Shown here: positions 40,803 to 51,179 of the stretch, piece after piece
How the letters are laid out: each line of letters begins with the position of its first letter
How positions within the stretch are numbered: the stretch's first letter is position 1
NCBI GenBank assembly: GCA_023091735.1
Contig: JALKBU010000008.1
Coordinates: forward strand, 62,001-126,000
From: Trichomonas tenax
Taxonomy: Eukaryota; Parabasalia; Trichomonadida; Trichomonadidae
Direction of reading: 5' to 3'
DNA: 64,000 bases
Notes under the pieces: generated by a model
Told to the model about the DNA's origin: nothing
The model's input: only the letters and a program-made list of their open reading frames with translations
Database searches by the model: none
Program-made: the position numbers and the translations under genes

Positions 40803-43004
40803 ATGTTTTTTGTTTTATTTTTAAAATCTGGTTTTAGTGTCAATGAAAATCAAACGACTTTAAGCAATTCTTCAATGCCTATAGGCTCGAAAGACGCAAA
40901 TTCTTTGGAAAATTTGATGTCCATGGTCAATACTTCGAATTCTAAGCTCAATCTTTCACCATCTTCTTCAAATAGCTCTACGCTATTGGAGGATAACAAT
41001 AAAAAAGTCGAAGGTCACCAATATTTTAACTTTTCTTTGAATAACACTCATTATGTTCCAAAGAATGAAACTCTTCGATTAACAGTCCAATTTAATGATA
41101 AAAATGTCTCCAAATTAAATGCTACCGCAGAAGGAATAAAATCAAAAATCAATATCTCAACTAAATCGAACAATTGCTCTTCAAATGAAGGCTTTAGTCT
41201 TGGGTTAACCAAAATTGAAACATACAACAAAACAATGAAAAAACAAAATTTCATCGATAGCAAATCAAAGAATACGACAACAATTCCGCTGAAAAATGTC
41301 TCAACATATAATTCTGCAATAACTCCATCGAATTTAACAGTCAGTAAAACAGAAAAACACGATAATATAAAACTTAATCTAACTTCTATTGAGATTCATG
41401 ATAATTTAACCATAACAAATAGTGCCATAAATACTGTTAAAAATAATACTGATCACTCAATTGCTAAAAATGAAGCAAAAATTAATATCAATTCATTAAA
41501 CACAACAATACATAAACCAACACAACACCAGGATGCAACTGTTACAAATGCTACTCGACCAAAAGTTATTGAGGTTAATTCAACTCAAAATATAACCAAA
41601 ATAGCACAAAACAAGACAACAATCAACAATGCTACAATAGTTTCATTATTGAATACAACAAATTCTCATGAGACAAAGACAATTCATTCAATATCAAATA
41701 ATATCACAACAGACCACAAAGTTAATGTCACTAGCACAACAAGCATTACAGCTACCAATTTCACCCATTTAGAAACAAATATAAACGCTTCAAATTCAAA
41801 ATCAAATCTAAAAGTTGTCAAAACAACAAAAGAAGGAAGCAACACAGTTATTCCATCTAACTTTATTGATAATATCTTGTCTCAACCTATAATTGCTCAA
41901 AACATTACAACAACAAATAAATCAATTTCAAATATCACACAAAATGAAAATATAACAATTGACTCTGATTCCAACATAACTACATCTTTGAATGAAACAA
42001 TACCTCAAGCAAATGAAACCACAAACGCAACAACTACAGAAATAAATCGAATCGAATCAAATCAAACTTCAATTGATGAAAATTCCACTATAACACAACC
42101 AATTCCAAATCCAACACCATCACAGACACCACATCCAACGCCATCCCAAACTCCTGAGCCAACACAATCACCAAATCCAACACCTGAACCAACAAAAACT
42201 CCAACACCAAAACCAACTGAATCAGCAACACCTCCGCCAACGGAAGTTCCAATACAGACCCCATCACCAACAGAAATTCCAAAGCCAACTCCTAAACCCT
42301 CTCCAACACCACAAAAGATTGTTCCTCCAACACCGTCTCCTTTGCCAACGCATAGAAACGAATGCCCAGCAAACAACACACACTACGAACATGAAAAATG
42401 TGTTTGTGATGATGGATTCATTGGCAGACCTTTAAGTGGATGCTACAAATGTGAAAGACCTTGTGATGATAATGCACAATGCGTTGGATGGAATACATGC
42501 AAGTGCAATGAAGGTTATATTGAAAGCGGCTTCAAGTGTGATCAATTACCGCCATTAGTTATATCTGTAAGTCCAACTGAGTGTTTGAAGGATGAAAGAT
42601 GCCTTGTAAGCGTGTATGTTAAAATACGCGGAAAAGTCCCTCAGAGTGCATTTTGCAAGTTCGGAAGTGTCATGGTTAAGTCAGAAAGCGTTGATGAAAA
42701 CGTCATCACATGCAAGGCGCCATTGTTCACAACAACAGCTGCTGACATCCAAGTATCAATCGATGCCATGAATTGGTCGAAAGAAGCTGCCCAAATCTCA
42801 TTCATTTCTAAGGGAATAGCATCGTTTGGATGGTTCTGGCCAACTGTTGGATTCTTGACTGCTTTCGCTATCTTATGCTCTCTCGTGTTCATGCTTCGTT
42901 CGCAAAATGACGAAGAAAGACTTCTTGAGGAAAAAGTCCCTCTTAAGCATCCCCAGAATCATAAGGGAGACCTTCAGCACGCGAAGTTTAGAGTAAATGT
43001 TTGA
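40803..43004 (+). CDS. Heavily N-glycosylated EGF/IPT-like type I surface protein
   Basis: 733 aa from the ATG at 40803; the longer frame upstream starts with TTG. Layout: short hydrophobic leader (MFFVLFLKSGFSV); about 420 residues of Asn/Thr/Ser-rich sequence packed with N-x-T/S sequons; a Pro/Thr tract of PTPSQTP-like units (about 433-518); two EGF-like Cys modules (ECPANNTHYEHEKCVCDDGF and CERPCDDNAQCVGWNTCKCNE); an IPT/TIG-like domain (PPLVISVSPTECLKDERCLV onward); a membrane segment (FGWFWPTVGFLTAFAILCSL); and a cytosolic tail with an acidic dileucine (EERLLEEK). This is the design of a stalked adhesin or receptor; ligand unknown. Confidence 0.88.
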   Translation: MFFVLFLKSGFSVNENQTTLSNSSMPIGSKDANSLENLMSMVNTSNSKLNLSPSSSNSSTLLEDNNKKVEGHQYFNFSLNNTHYVPKNETLRLTVQFNDKNVSKLNATAEGIKSKINISTKSNNCSSNEGFSLGLTKIETYNKTMKKQNFIDSKSKNTTTIPLKNVSTYNSAITPSNLTVSKTEKHDNIKLNLTSIEIHDNLTITNSAINTVKNNTDHSIAKNEAKININSLNTTIHKPTQHQDATVTNATRPKVIEVNSTQNITKIAQNKTTINNATIVSLLNTTNSHETKTIHSISNNITTDHKVNVTSTTSITATNFTHLETNINASNSKSNLKVVKTTKEGSNTVIPSNFIDNILSQPIIAQNITTTNKSISNITQNENITIDSDSNITTSLNETIPQANETTNATTTEINRIESNQTSIDENSTITQPIPNPTPSQTPHPTPSQTPEPTQSPNPTPEPTKTPTPKPTESATPPPTEVPIQTPSPTEIPKPTPKPSPTPQKIVPPTPSPLPTHRNECPANNTHYEHEKCVCDDGFIGRPLSGCYKCERPCDDNAQCVGWNTCKCNEGYIESGFKCDQLPPLVISVSPTECLKDERCLVSVYVKIRGKVPQSAFCKFGSVMVKSESVDENVITCKAPLFTTTAADIQVSIDAMNWSKEAAQISFISKGIASFGWFWPTVGFLTAFAILCSLVFMLRSQNDEERLLEEKVPLKHPQNHKGDLQHAKFRVNV

Positions 43005-44090
43005 AAACTATCATTTCTACAGCAACTGTTTCATCTTTTATCTCATGTTTTGGTTCATCTTCAATTTCTTCTTCCAATGCAAATTCATCAGCATTTGATT
43101 CTTCCACATCAGGTTCTTCTTCTGATGTTGGTGTTAATGCTTCTTCCGAATCAGAACTAAATCCAAAATCAAGAAGTGAATTTTCATCTTTGCAAAGTTC
43201 AGTAGATATGAATTGAAGATTGAGATCAAATTGTTCGACGTTTGATCCATAAGATGCTGGAACTTCAGGAATCAACGGATTATTTAAATAACAATTATCG
43301 ATTTTATAAGTTGATTCCTGTGAAGTGTCAAATAAATCTCCACCTGTGTTCTCAACAAATATGCAATCATAAAAGCTTAAAACAGATCCTGATCATCCAT
43401 AAAACAATCCATATGTTCCTGAAGTTCTCGAGTTTTTGCTGAAAATCGAATTAAAAGATGTTGCATTTGAGGCTTTAAATCTAAAAACAGAGGAATCTTT
43501 CGAAGTTGAAATATTGTCAAATGTAGTGTAATTTATAGATGAGTATTCTTCTCCGAGAACATCATAAAAGCCTGTCTCCTCTTCTCCAACACATAATGAT
43601 TCATTTGTAAATTTAATCAAAAATGGAGTTCCCATTGAATCCATTGATACTGTTTTCCCTTTGCATTTAACAATTGAACATCCTATCATATAATTTGTAG
43701 AACTAGATGCATAAGCAACAGAAGAATGTGCTCCTGGTTCAGTTGTATATCCTCCAATACTAAAAACTCCAACTTGAGCGCAATCTTCCATAAGACACAA
43801 AATCGCACCACCACCTGTCATGTCATCTTCATTCGTATTAATTGGTTCTATAAATGTTGTCTGATATCCAAGAAGATGACTGCTGCGGTCTCCAAATATC
43901 TTTATTACTCAATCTGTTCCTAAAGAAGCAAAAACAGCACCTAAACAAATATCATTACATTTGCTAATTCGCTTCTTATCTTTTTATTATCAGCTTGAGG
44001 CTCTGGTACATCTGCACCGGGATAGATATTTCCTCAGACTTCCGTCATTGTAATATTAAGATTTGAATTTCGGAAATTTAAATTAACATT
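42988..44090 (-). pseudogene. Beta-helix surface protein pseudogene, copy A
   Basis: One reading frame is followed through the minus strand with few lesions: TGA after NITMTEV, a frameshift near KKIRSELAN/RISKCND, TGA after ASLGTD, then a long open part (TTFIEPINTNEDDMTGGGAI ... SGTYGLFYG), TGA, then SGSVLSFYDCIFVENTGGDL and an acidic tail (DSEEALTPTSEEEPDVEES). The GG-D and C.I.. pattern is typical of trichomonad right-handed beta-helix proteins. Its end overlaps the tail of the 40803 gene by 17 bp, tail to tail. No signal peptide or membrane anchor is seen. Confidence 0.8.
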
Positions 44091-44344
44091 GATGATATAA
44101 CAATAGAGATATTTACACAACAATTTCAAAAAAAATTAACACTAATGATGCTTTCTAAATAAAGAGATCTAGATTTACAATGAAATCTGGTTTTTTGCAT
44201 ATAGAATATAAAAGATAAATTCTTAAAACTGATCAATAGTTTAAAACTCTGGACAAGAAAAATTTGATGACGATAGGGGAAGTTTGGCCATAGCGGACCC
44301 TTAACAAAATAATTCATGAACCTTACAAAATATGTTTAACAAAT

Positions 44345-45150
44345 GATAAAATTAGTAATATGCTGTGTTCAACAGTGAAAGTTAATTCATTTTCATCGGG
44401 ATCAAACTTGATTCCAAAATCAGTGGATTTTCTGCATAACATAACTCTCATGAAAAGAATTTAAGATCTAAGCCAAAAGCATCAACACTTGCGCCAAAAG
44501 AAGCTGGAACATTTGGAATTGTTGGGTTAAAGAAGTAAAAGTTATCAATTCTATATATTCTGTTATCTGATATAACAAATAAATCACCTCCACTATTATC
44601 AAGAAATATGCATTCAATAAAAGAAAGAGTAGACTCAGAATTACCAAAGAATAATCCCATTGATCCTTCTTTTTTTGAATTATTTGTAAAAATGGATTGA
44701 TCAGCAACAATTTGTGAATAATTAAAAATGAAAACTGGGATTTCATTTTGAGTTGAAACATTATCAAATGTTGTAAAATTGATTGCGGAAGGTGCCGCTG
44801 TTTTTATAGCAAAGATTCCAGAGCTGCTAGTTCCAACTGCAGTCGAAACATTTGTAAATTTTATATCAAAAATTGTTTTCATTGTTCCTAGTACAAAAGA
44901 ATCTCATAAACTGTTAACAATCGAACATCCAATGAGTTAGCTCATACAAGAAAAAGAAAAATCAGGTGGGCAAGCAACCATTGAATGAGTTCCTGTATTG
45001 GATGTATATGATTCATAGCAACAAACACCAACTTGAACACAATCCGTGATAAGACATGAATGAACATTGCCTGATAAACCAGAAGTTTACTAGAGGCAAA
45101 ACTGTATTTTCCAATAACTCTTTGTTCCGAGTAAAGAAAAAACAACATTT
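44345..45150 (-). pseudogene. Beta-helix surface protein pseudogene, copy B
   Basis: It aligns over its length with copy A (for example CSIV..L*DSFVLGTMKTIFDIK against CSIVKCKGKTVSMDSMGTPF, and GLFFGNSESTLSFIECIF against GLFYG*SGSVLSFYDCIF). It is interrupted by TAG and TAA near the N-terminal side, TAA before LIGCSIV, TGA within the IKFTN region and TGA before the C-terminal ELCYAEN. Where A has a stop (FYG*S), B has Asn, so the lesions are independent. It is truncated at both ends relative to a complete protein. Confidence 0.8.
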
Positions 45151-45233
45151 AGAACGAAAAAGCTGCCCAAGCCTTTCACTGGACTGTTATCGGAATGATA
45201 TTTAAAAGAATTGGACCCTGGATAGAAGTGATT

Positions 45234-45278
45234 CCAAAGTTTTTCCATCCGAATTAAATTTCAGATGGAAAACTTTGG
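45234..45278. repeat. 15-16-bp-arm inverted repeat
   Basis: CCAAAGTTTTTCCATC (45234-45249) pairs with GATGGAAAACTTTGG (45264-45278), one base unpaired, 14-nt loop. Confidence 0.85.
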
Positions 45279-45578
45279 AAAATAAATCGTCAATTTGCCA
45301 TTTTTATATTGACATTGAAGGGAAATCCTTTAATGTCTGGATAAAAATTATGACAGTGCAGAGAACAGCTGCAAAAAAAATCTTTCAAAAAACAGGAATT
45401 TTCTTTTGTTTGTAATGTGGTATCCTATGCAGTCATTTCCTGATATTTTACTCTTTGATTTAAAGAAGTTGGATATGAAATCTCGATAAAATTGGGGCTC
45501 CACTTTTTTCTCATTGACCTTTTTGAGTTTTGCAATTTTTAACGAGTAAACCCCCTTACTGGACGAATCTGATGAAAC

Positions 45579-46098
45579 ATTTACGTGCTTTTGGGGGTTC
45601 TGATTCTAGAGGTGTAATCTGTTTCATGATCTTAGCAAGGTATTACTTAATCATGATATCATATGATTACAAACAGAAACCAATTACAAACCATTAATAG
45701 GCTTCTGTTATGAATCTCTTTGATGATTATAACAATTACATCTCACTATTATAGCGTTCGCTCGTTTATTTTTGCTAGAGCTCCCCTAGAAAAATCAAAA
45801 AATAGAAAAATTACATTACGCGCGCGAGTCAAACGCAATCCTTTGCTATTACATCGAGCATACCTACCTTTATACTACCACAGATTCTAACAAAATTTGG
45901 TCATTGGTAATATTACATATCAAATATTGAACTTTACATGACAAATATCAGATAATACGTGTGGAAAATCGTGACATTCGTTATTTTACATGTCAAAATT
46001 CGCTGAAATCACATGGAGGCATGCAGATCCTCAAGTTAAATAGACAAGCAAATGCTATAAACATACTCAGCACCCCCGAGAAGCACGTAAATGTCTTC
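45579..46098. repeat. Spaced inverted repeat ends (possible TIR element)
   Basis: ACATTTACGTGCTTTTGGGG near 45579-45598 matches in reverse complement CCCCGAGAAGCACGTAAATGT ending near 46095; the similarity continues through GGGT[T/G]CTGA. Arms are about 27 bp with a few mismatches and enclose about 470 bp without genes. No target duplication was found, so whether it is a transposable element is open. Confidence 0.6.
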
Positions 46099-46101
46099 TT
46101 A

Positions 46102-46241
46102 GTTTAGCTGTTACACAATAGGACATAAAAATAATCTGAACTTTTTTTATCCGAGGGATAACCTTAAAGAGTGAGAAGGTCTTTTCGAAGAGATATCAAA
46201 TATAACGTGATATCGAAAGCAAGTCGCGTCAAAAATAAAAT
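46102..46241. repeat. 140-bp promoter-proximal repeat, copy 2
   Basis: Reverse-complement match of 36680-36819. It ends 113 bp before the ATG of the LisH-WD40 gene and has the same orientation relative to that gene as copy 1 has to the CFAP97-like gene. Confidence 0.9.
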
Positions 46242-46312
46242 CTTAAAAATCAAAGACCTTCGCTAAGAAAATCGAATATGAGCATAAGCGAGTAAGTGGT
46301 CGGGACGATAAT

Positions 46313-46318
46313 TCATTT
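46313..46318 (+). promoter_or_regulatory. Initiator-like TCATTT
   Basis: Fits TCA[C/T][A/T][A/T], 36 nt before the ATG at 46355; weaker support than the closer examples. Confidence 0.4.
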
Positions 46319-46354
46319 GTGAGATGAACGATTAAAAATTCTTTTTGTTTTTAA

Positions 46355-47725
46355 ATGACTGTTTCTCTTGATGAAGTAAACTTCCTCATATCACATTACC
46401 TGAGGGAGAGCGGTTTCATGCACACCGCCTATGTGTTCGAAACTGAGTCAATGGTAGCTTCATCGAATATTAATCAAACAAGGGTTCCTCCTGGAGCTTT
46501 AATTTCTATTCTCCAAGGGAGCCTTTTGAGCATGAAATACGAAAAGATGATCAAGCAGGCGCTAAAAGATCCAAATAATCAAATACATCAAGAAATTCGC
46601 GAATTAGAAGAAAAATACAAAGAAATACTCGTTAAACTGCCTCCTGAAGTTCCGATACAGCCTGTGGAACCACCAAAACCAATCACTGTTGAAGATAAAG
46701 TTATAAAACCCGAAATTAATTCAGAAACTTGCATGAATTACCACACCACTGCATACTGCTGCAAGTGGGCACCAGATTGTACATACTTTCTTTCTGGTGG
46801 TGATGAAGGAAAAGCAATAATGCATCTTATTCAAGCCAATAAAGTAGTTAATTCGATAAATATAACTCAGGACGGTTCTATATCAGGTGCAATTACTTCT
46901 CTCGATATATCTAATGACAATGAATTCATTGCAATTTCAGATTTTAATGGCGACGTTTCTATCTTCGATAGGAAGGGAAACAAGATCAGCAACTTACTTA
47001 AGAAAGGAAATAATACATCATTTTGCGTGAGATTCTCTCCAAGTGGAAGATATCTCGTTGTTTGCAACAGCGGAACGTGTTTCTTCTTCGAGTCACCGAC
47101 ATTTAGACAGATAACATCTCCTATAGGCAGTCACCAAGATACCATCGTTGACGCATCATGGCGTGGGGATACTTGCGTTGCAACAGCTTCAGCTGATGGA
47201 ACTGTTGGATTATTCAACTTAGAACAGCCCCAGGGGTCATTCTTAAGGCTCTCCAACAAGAGGATATGCGGCGTTGCATGGTCTTATGATGGAAACTTTT
47301 TAGCTGTCTGTGCTGAAGATGGATCAGTGAAAGTAATGAACGTGACAACGTGGGAAGGAAAGACTTTGTTCCAGTCCGATCTTCCTATACACGGCTTAAA
47401 GTGGTCCACATCCGCTTTGTTTACGTGGGGCGAAGACTGCTGTTTGCGCATATTTCCTGTCGGAATGCCAGATCACGAAATTTGCAAGCATGAACATCCT
47501 ATTCTGTGTGCGAGTTTCTCTGAATTATGCAATATTGTGACGACTGGTGATGGAAGTGGCCACGTTAAAGTCACTGATGTGGCAAATTGTATAGTTTTTA
47601 AAGAAATCCAAGGAAAGAGCTCAGTGCATGACATAGCACTTGACAGGACTGGAAGATTCTTAGTTGTCTGCTTCGAGGAGGGTGATGTTCATTATATACC
47701 TCTCACTAGAGCGAAATCAGAATAA
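46355..47725 (+). CDS. TBL1/Sif2-like LisH-WD40 corepressor subunit
   Basis: 456 aa. The N-terminus (SLDEVNFLISHYLRESGFMH, then NQTRVPPGALISILQGSL) is the LisH plus F-box-like region of TBL1/TBL1XR1/Sif2. A helical linker is followed by a seven-to-eight-blade WD40 propeller (from about residue 125, e.g. NYHTTAYCCKWAPDCTYFLS, DASWRGDTCVATASADGTVG, CGVAWSYDGNFLAVCAEDGS). In animals and fungi this protein tetramerises through LisH and bridges NCoR/SMRT or Set3 complexes to histone deacetylase and histone tails. A chromatin role here is by family. Stop TAA overlaps TAAA, a trichomonad-type poly(A) signal. Confidence 0.93.
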   Translation: MTVSLDEVNFLISHYLRESGFMHTAYVFETESMVASSNINQTRVPPGALISILQGSLLSMKYEKMIKQALKDPNNQIHQEIRELEEKYKEILVKLPPEVPIQPVEPPKPITVEDKVIKPEINSETCMNYHTTAYCCKWAPDCTYFLSGGDEGKAIMHLIQANKVVNSINITQDGSISGAITSLDISNDNEFIAISDFNGDVSIFDRKGNKISNLLKKGNNTSFCVRFSPSGRYLVVCNSGTCFFFESPTFRQITSPIGSHQDTIVDASWRGDTCVATASADGTVGLFNLEQPQGSFLRLSNKRICGVAWSYDGNFLAVCAEDGSVKVMNVTTWEGKTLFQSDLPIHGLKWSTSALFTWGEDCCLRIFPVGMPDHEICKHEHPILCASFSELCNIVTTGDGSGHVKVTDVANCIVFKEIQGKSSVHDIALDRTGRFLVVCFEEGDVHYIPLTRAKSE

Positions 47726-50322
47726 AATATCTATTCATGTGTGTTTTTAACCATTAACATTTATATAGCCTTAATGGTAACTATGTTGAGAACTTATTCT
47801 TAAAAGCTAAAATATTGGTGTTGCCTATTAATTAAAGGTACATCAAATATTTTTCCGTTATTTTGCAAAAATGTCCGGTGATGAAAAGTTTGGTTTTCAG
47901 CGATGTTTCGTGAAAATTGTATTTTTTTAGTAGCAGAAAACTATTATATAGCTAAAGCTCAATATAAATACAATGGATTGACGAAGATTACGCTTCAAAC
48001 TTCTCCAAAATAATGCATAATTTCGGCTATATCGTCAGAACATCGCAAACCGCTAGGGCTCGACCTAAATCTCCATTAAAGCATGATTGCATTCAAAAAA
48101 ACACTAGCTTAAAAATCGATAATTTGTATCTCAAAAGTTACATAAATTTAGGAACAGAGAAGAAGCGCACCAACAGTGCTCATTCCTGTGATAAACATAC
48201 CATAATTACAGAAACTTCATACACTTTGTTTGGGAGTTTCGTTTTATATCTTTTTAATTTCTTATTGTTCTTCAAAACAAATGATATGATATGCTACGAT
48301 ATATTAAATATTTTCCAATTATTGACATTCGGATCATTTTTCTTAAGGAAATTTCGAGATTTAATACAATATCATTCTAAATTTCAATCAATTTATTATA
48401 CTGACATAGTTAAATGCATAAGCAAGAATTCGGTAGATAATGGTATTGAATACCGCCTGTCATCCCCTGAAGTCCGTGATGGCTACAAATGTTATATTTT
48501 CTGATGAAGAGGAAGCTATTCAAACATTATTGATTACTTGCTGGTGGAGTCTATCCACAAATCAATCGAAACTTGGGAAATTAAAAGTTTTTTTTTTTCA
48601 AAATTAGCGTTTTCTAAATGATAATCACGCACACGCACGTATTCCCACACGACGTGGGCTCCAGCTACATGGTTAAAGAATAGATAACTGAATAATGCAG
48701 CAAAAAAAAAACAAAATATTTTATGCTTTTAAATTATTTTCTTCATGTCATAAAATTCGTTGTGCAAATGATGTTTTATTAATTACAAAGATATCTTCAA
48801 TATTTAGTTTTGCTGAATATCTTTGTAAATCCACAAAAAATGAAATTTTCGTTTTTCGAGTAAAATTTATAGAAAAAGGAAAAAATAAACTGTTCAAAAA
48901 AGCTTTATATCATTTCTCCATAACGATGTGTACGTACACGTTTGTTTCGTCGCAGCAAGTATGCCTCCCTTATTGTGCACTGAGTATATGGTATGAATTT
49001 GGGTTCATAAATTACAATAGAAATTATTTGATGGACCTTTTTATTAATTTATAAATCAAAATTATTGGTATAATTTATATATACAGATTGAGGTTAATAA
49101 GATCATAATGAAGTAAGCTTCTATAATTGAGTTTTTTTGGATCAAAGTCGACAATTGTCTGTTAAATTACGAGTGAAGATGGGAACATGGGTTTTATACG
49201 ATTCTTAGTTTGATAGCAATCTTCTTTTGAGCTGACTCACTATAGGAAAAAGGAATCATCAATTGATATCGAAAGATAAAAAATAATCTTGTAAAATATA
49301 AAAGCCTTCAACGGATGGAGTCTCTATGTAATGATGATTTGGGTGTCAGCAAAATGAATTTTGGAGAGTCTCAGAAAAATAAATCATAACTTTGTCAACA
49401 AATAGATTGCAGCACAATGAAGCATAGTTTGACAATAAAATTGGAAAAAAATAATTTTTATAATTTTATGGCGTAAAATATATTTTCATCTGCCTGGTGT
49501 ATATGAGCATAGAAATCGACTAAAATTTTATAATATCAATCTCTAATTTCATAAAAAACTTTACATAGGCGATCAGGAATCTGACAATATGCTAGCAATC
49601 ATTTATCTAACATATTTTGCAAAGGAAATGGCTTAAACCAAAAATATCAAAATTCAAACTTCAAATTATCCTCATTCAAACTTGTGTGACTCAATATGAA
49701 GAAGCATATATCTTTCCTGTTTATATGAGAAATCGTATTGATAAATAGTGAGGAAAAACATAAAATATGATTTCAATTTGCTATTATAAGACAAAAAGAA
49801 GTGTGAAATGAATATATTTCGACTGAAGGAAATTGTGATATCAATGATTCAGTCTTCTAAAGGATCCAAATTAGATTTCTCAAAAATTAAAAATTAAATC
49901 CGATTTTAAGGCAACGTGCTTCTTTTCATGTACTGTGATGTGGCATAACGACATCTTAGCTGCCAATTTTAAATTTCGAAATCAAAACACGAAAATTATC
50001 AATTAATAGCATGAAGAACAATGCTTGTAAACATTTATATAGATAAATCTGTTTGTTCTCCATACATTTCAAAAATATTTATAAAATATTTTATGTACTG
50101 TGAAGTAAGTGGAGAAAAACGCTGTTATGCACGTTTAAGACTTTTGATGAAAACCGCTATAATTTCACAACTCTGTTAAACCACTGCTTTGATTTTGTTA
50201 TAATTCGTGTTTCCTATGCGTATAGGACCTATTTATGTGGTTTTCAAAGTCTGGTATTGAATTTTGTGAAGAGAATTATATTGAATTGTTTATTTTTTAT
50301 ATTTTTATCTCAAAATTTTAAA
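47726..50322. other. 2.6-kb spacer with unassigned open frames
   Basis: No gene can be supported. ATG frames of 163 codons (48013-48504) and 119 codons (48695-49054) exist on the plus strand. The first has a hydrophobic stretch (YTLFGSFVLYLFNFLLFF), but their composition follows the AT-rich background and no motif is recognised. A 42-codon frame at 48479-48607 (MATNVIFSDEEEAIQTLLIT) is more gene-like. A 12-bp-arm hairpin (TTACAAAGATAT) lies at 48783-48828. Confidence 0.4.
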
Positions 50323-51096
50323 ATGAACTGTGAAGCATCTGTGATTGATTCTCCTGAGAAGGAGACAAAGCAAGTTGTTAAGGGAAGAGTGAGGAAGAAT
50401 TCCTCTGATGAAGTTTCCGTCAAAGATGCTGCAAACACAGAATTCAATTTCGAAGAAGGTAAAATTGCAGGAAGATAGTTTTACGCAAAAAATTTGACGA
50501 ACTGCACAATATATGTTAGCGATGCTGTTGAGAGAATTAACATCAAAGGATGCGAAGATTGCAAGTTTGGACTTGCTGTTTGCTCAATTATGACTTTCAT
50601 CACCGAATGTCAGAAATGCGAATTCACCATTGTCAGTAAGCAGTGCAGAGTCGCTGATTCCAATGATTGTTCTTTTCTCTTGCACACAAGCCAAAGAACA
50701 TTCGTCGAAAGATCTAAGAATATTATTTTAGGCTGCGGAACATACTCATACAACAGGATTCTTCAGCATATGGCTGCTGCACACCTCAACCTCTATATCA
50801 ACCAATACCATCAAGTTTTGGATGTTACACCAGGACTTTCGAGCCACGAGGTCCGCCAAGGTGAGCGATCAACAATTCCATCGAAGGACGGCACAAGGAT
50901 TTTACCTTACTACTATACTCCAACTGGAGAATTTACAACACTAGAATGTCTCGAAGACCGCTGGGACGAGATCATCCGTATTTCATTCCACGCAGGCGTG
51001 AAATTTGTTGGATGTAGAAAGAATGGACGCACAATCTTGGCCTTTATCGAAGAGGATCCAACGCATCTCTTCAATTCAGCACGTTCTCAATCATAA
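50323..51096 (+). pseudogene. RP2/TBCC-domain protein interrupted by one in-frame TAG
   Basis: From the ATG at 50323 the frame gives a ~30-residue low-complexity start and then the C-CAP/TBCC beta-helix: GKIAGR-TAG-FYAKNLTNCTIYV, INIKGCEDCKFGLAVCS, CEFTIVSKQCRVADSNDCSF, FVERSKNIILGCGTYSYN, LNLYINQYHQVLDVTPG. This order matches RP2, the ciliary GAP for ARL2/ARL3, in which the stop position is Gln (GxxAGQxF). One base change from CAG would give TAG. Everything downstream (200 codons to TAA at 51094-51096) is clean, so this is a very recent pseudogene, a sequence error or a read-through gene. The upstream TTG frame start (50257) is rejected. Confidence 0.82.
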
Positions 51097-51179
51097 TCTA
51101 TCTTTTTGTTTGTTGATACCATATTTTCTATGTTAAATATATATTATCATGTTAACCCAAAAAGATTTTTTTCGGGAAA

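Larger units (their letters stand above)
45151..46312. other. Repeat-bearing spacer
   Basis: No gene. It contains a hairpin (45234-45278), a spaced inverted repeat (45579-46098) and the 140-bp repeat (46102-46241). TTTACATG[A/T]CA motifs occur near 45935 and 45986, resembling the right subterminal block of the TIR elements. Confidence 0.5.

Noticed and set aside
42988..45150. TGA reassigned to a sense codon, from several clean in-frame TGAs in the beta-helix copies
   Set aside because: The same copies also carry TAA/TAG stops and a frameshift, and intact genes in the window end in TGA, TAA or TAG normally.
48013..48504. 163-codon ATG frame as a membrane protein gene
   Set aside because: Codon composition follows the background, with no initiator and no recognised domain; kept only as a note in the spacer entry.
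50257..50322. Hydrophobic N-terminal extension of the RP2-like gene that looks like a signal peptide
   Set aside because: It starts with TTG in AT-rich upstream DNA; RP2/TBCC proteins are cytosolic and an ATG follows at 50323.
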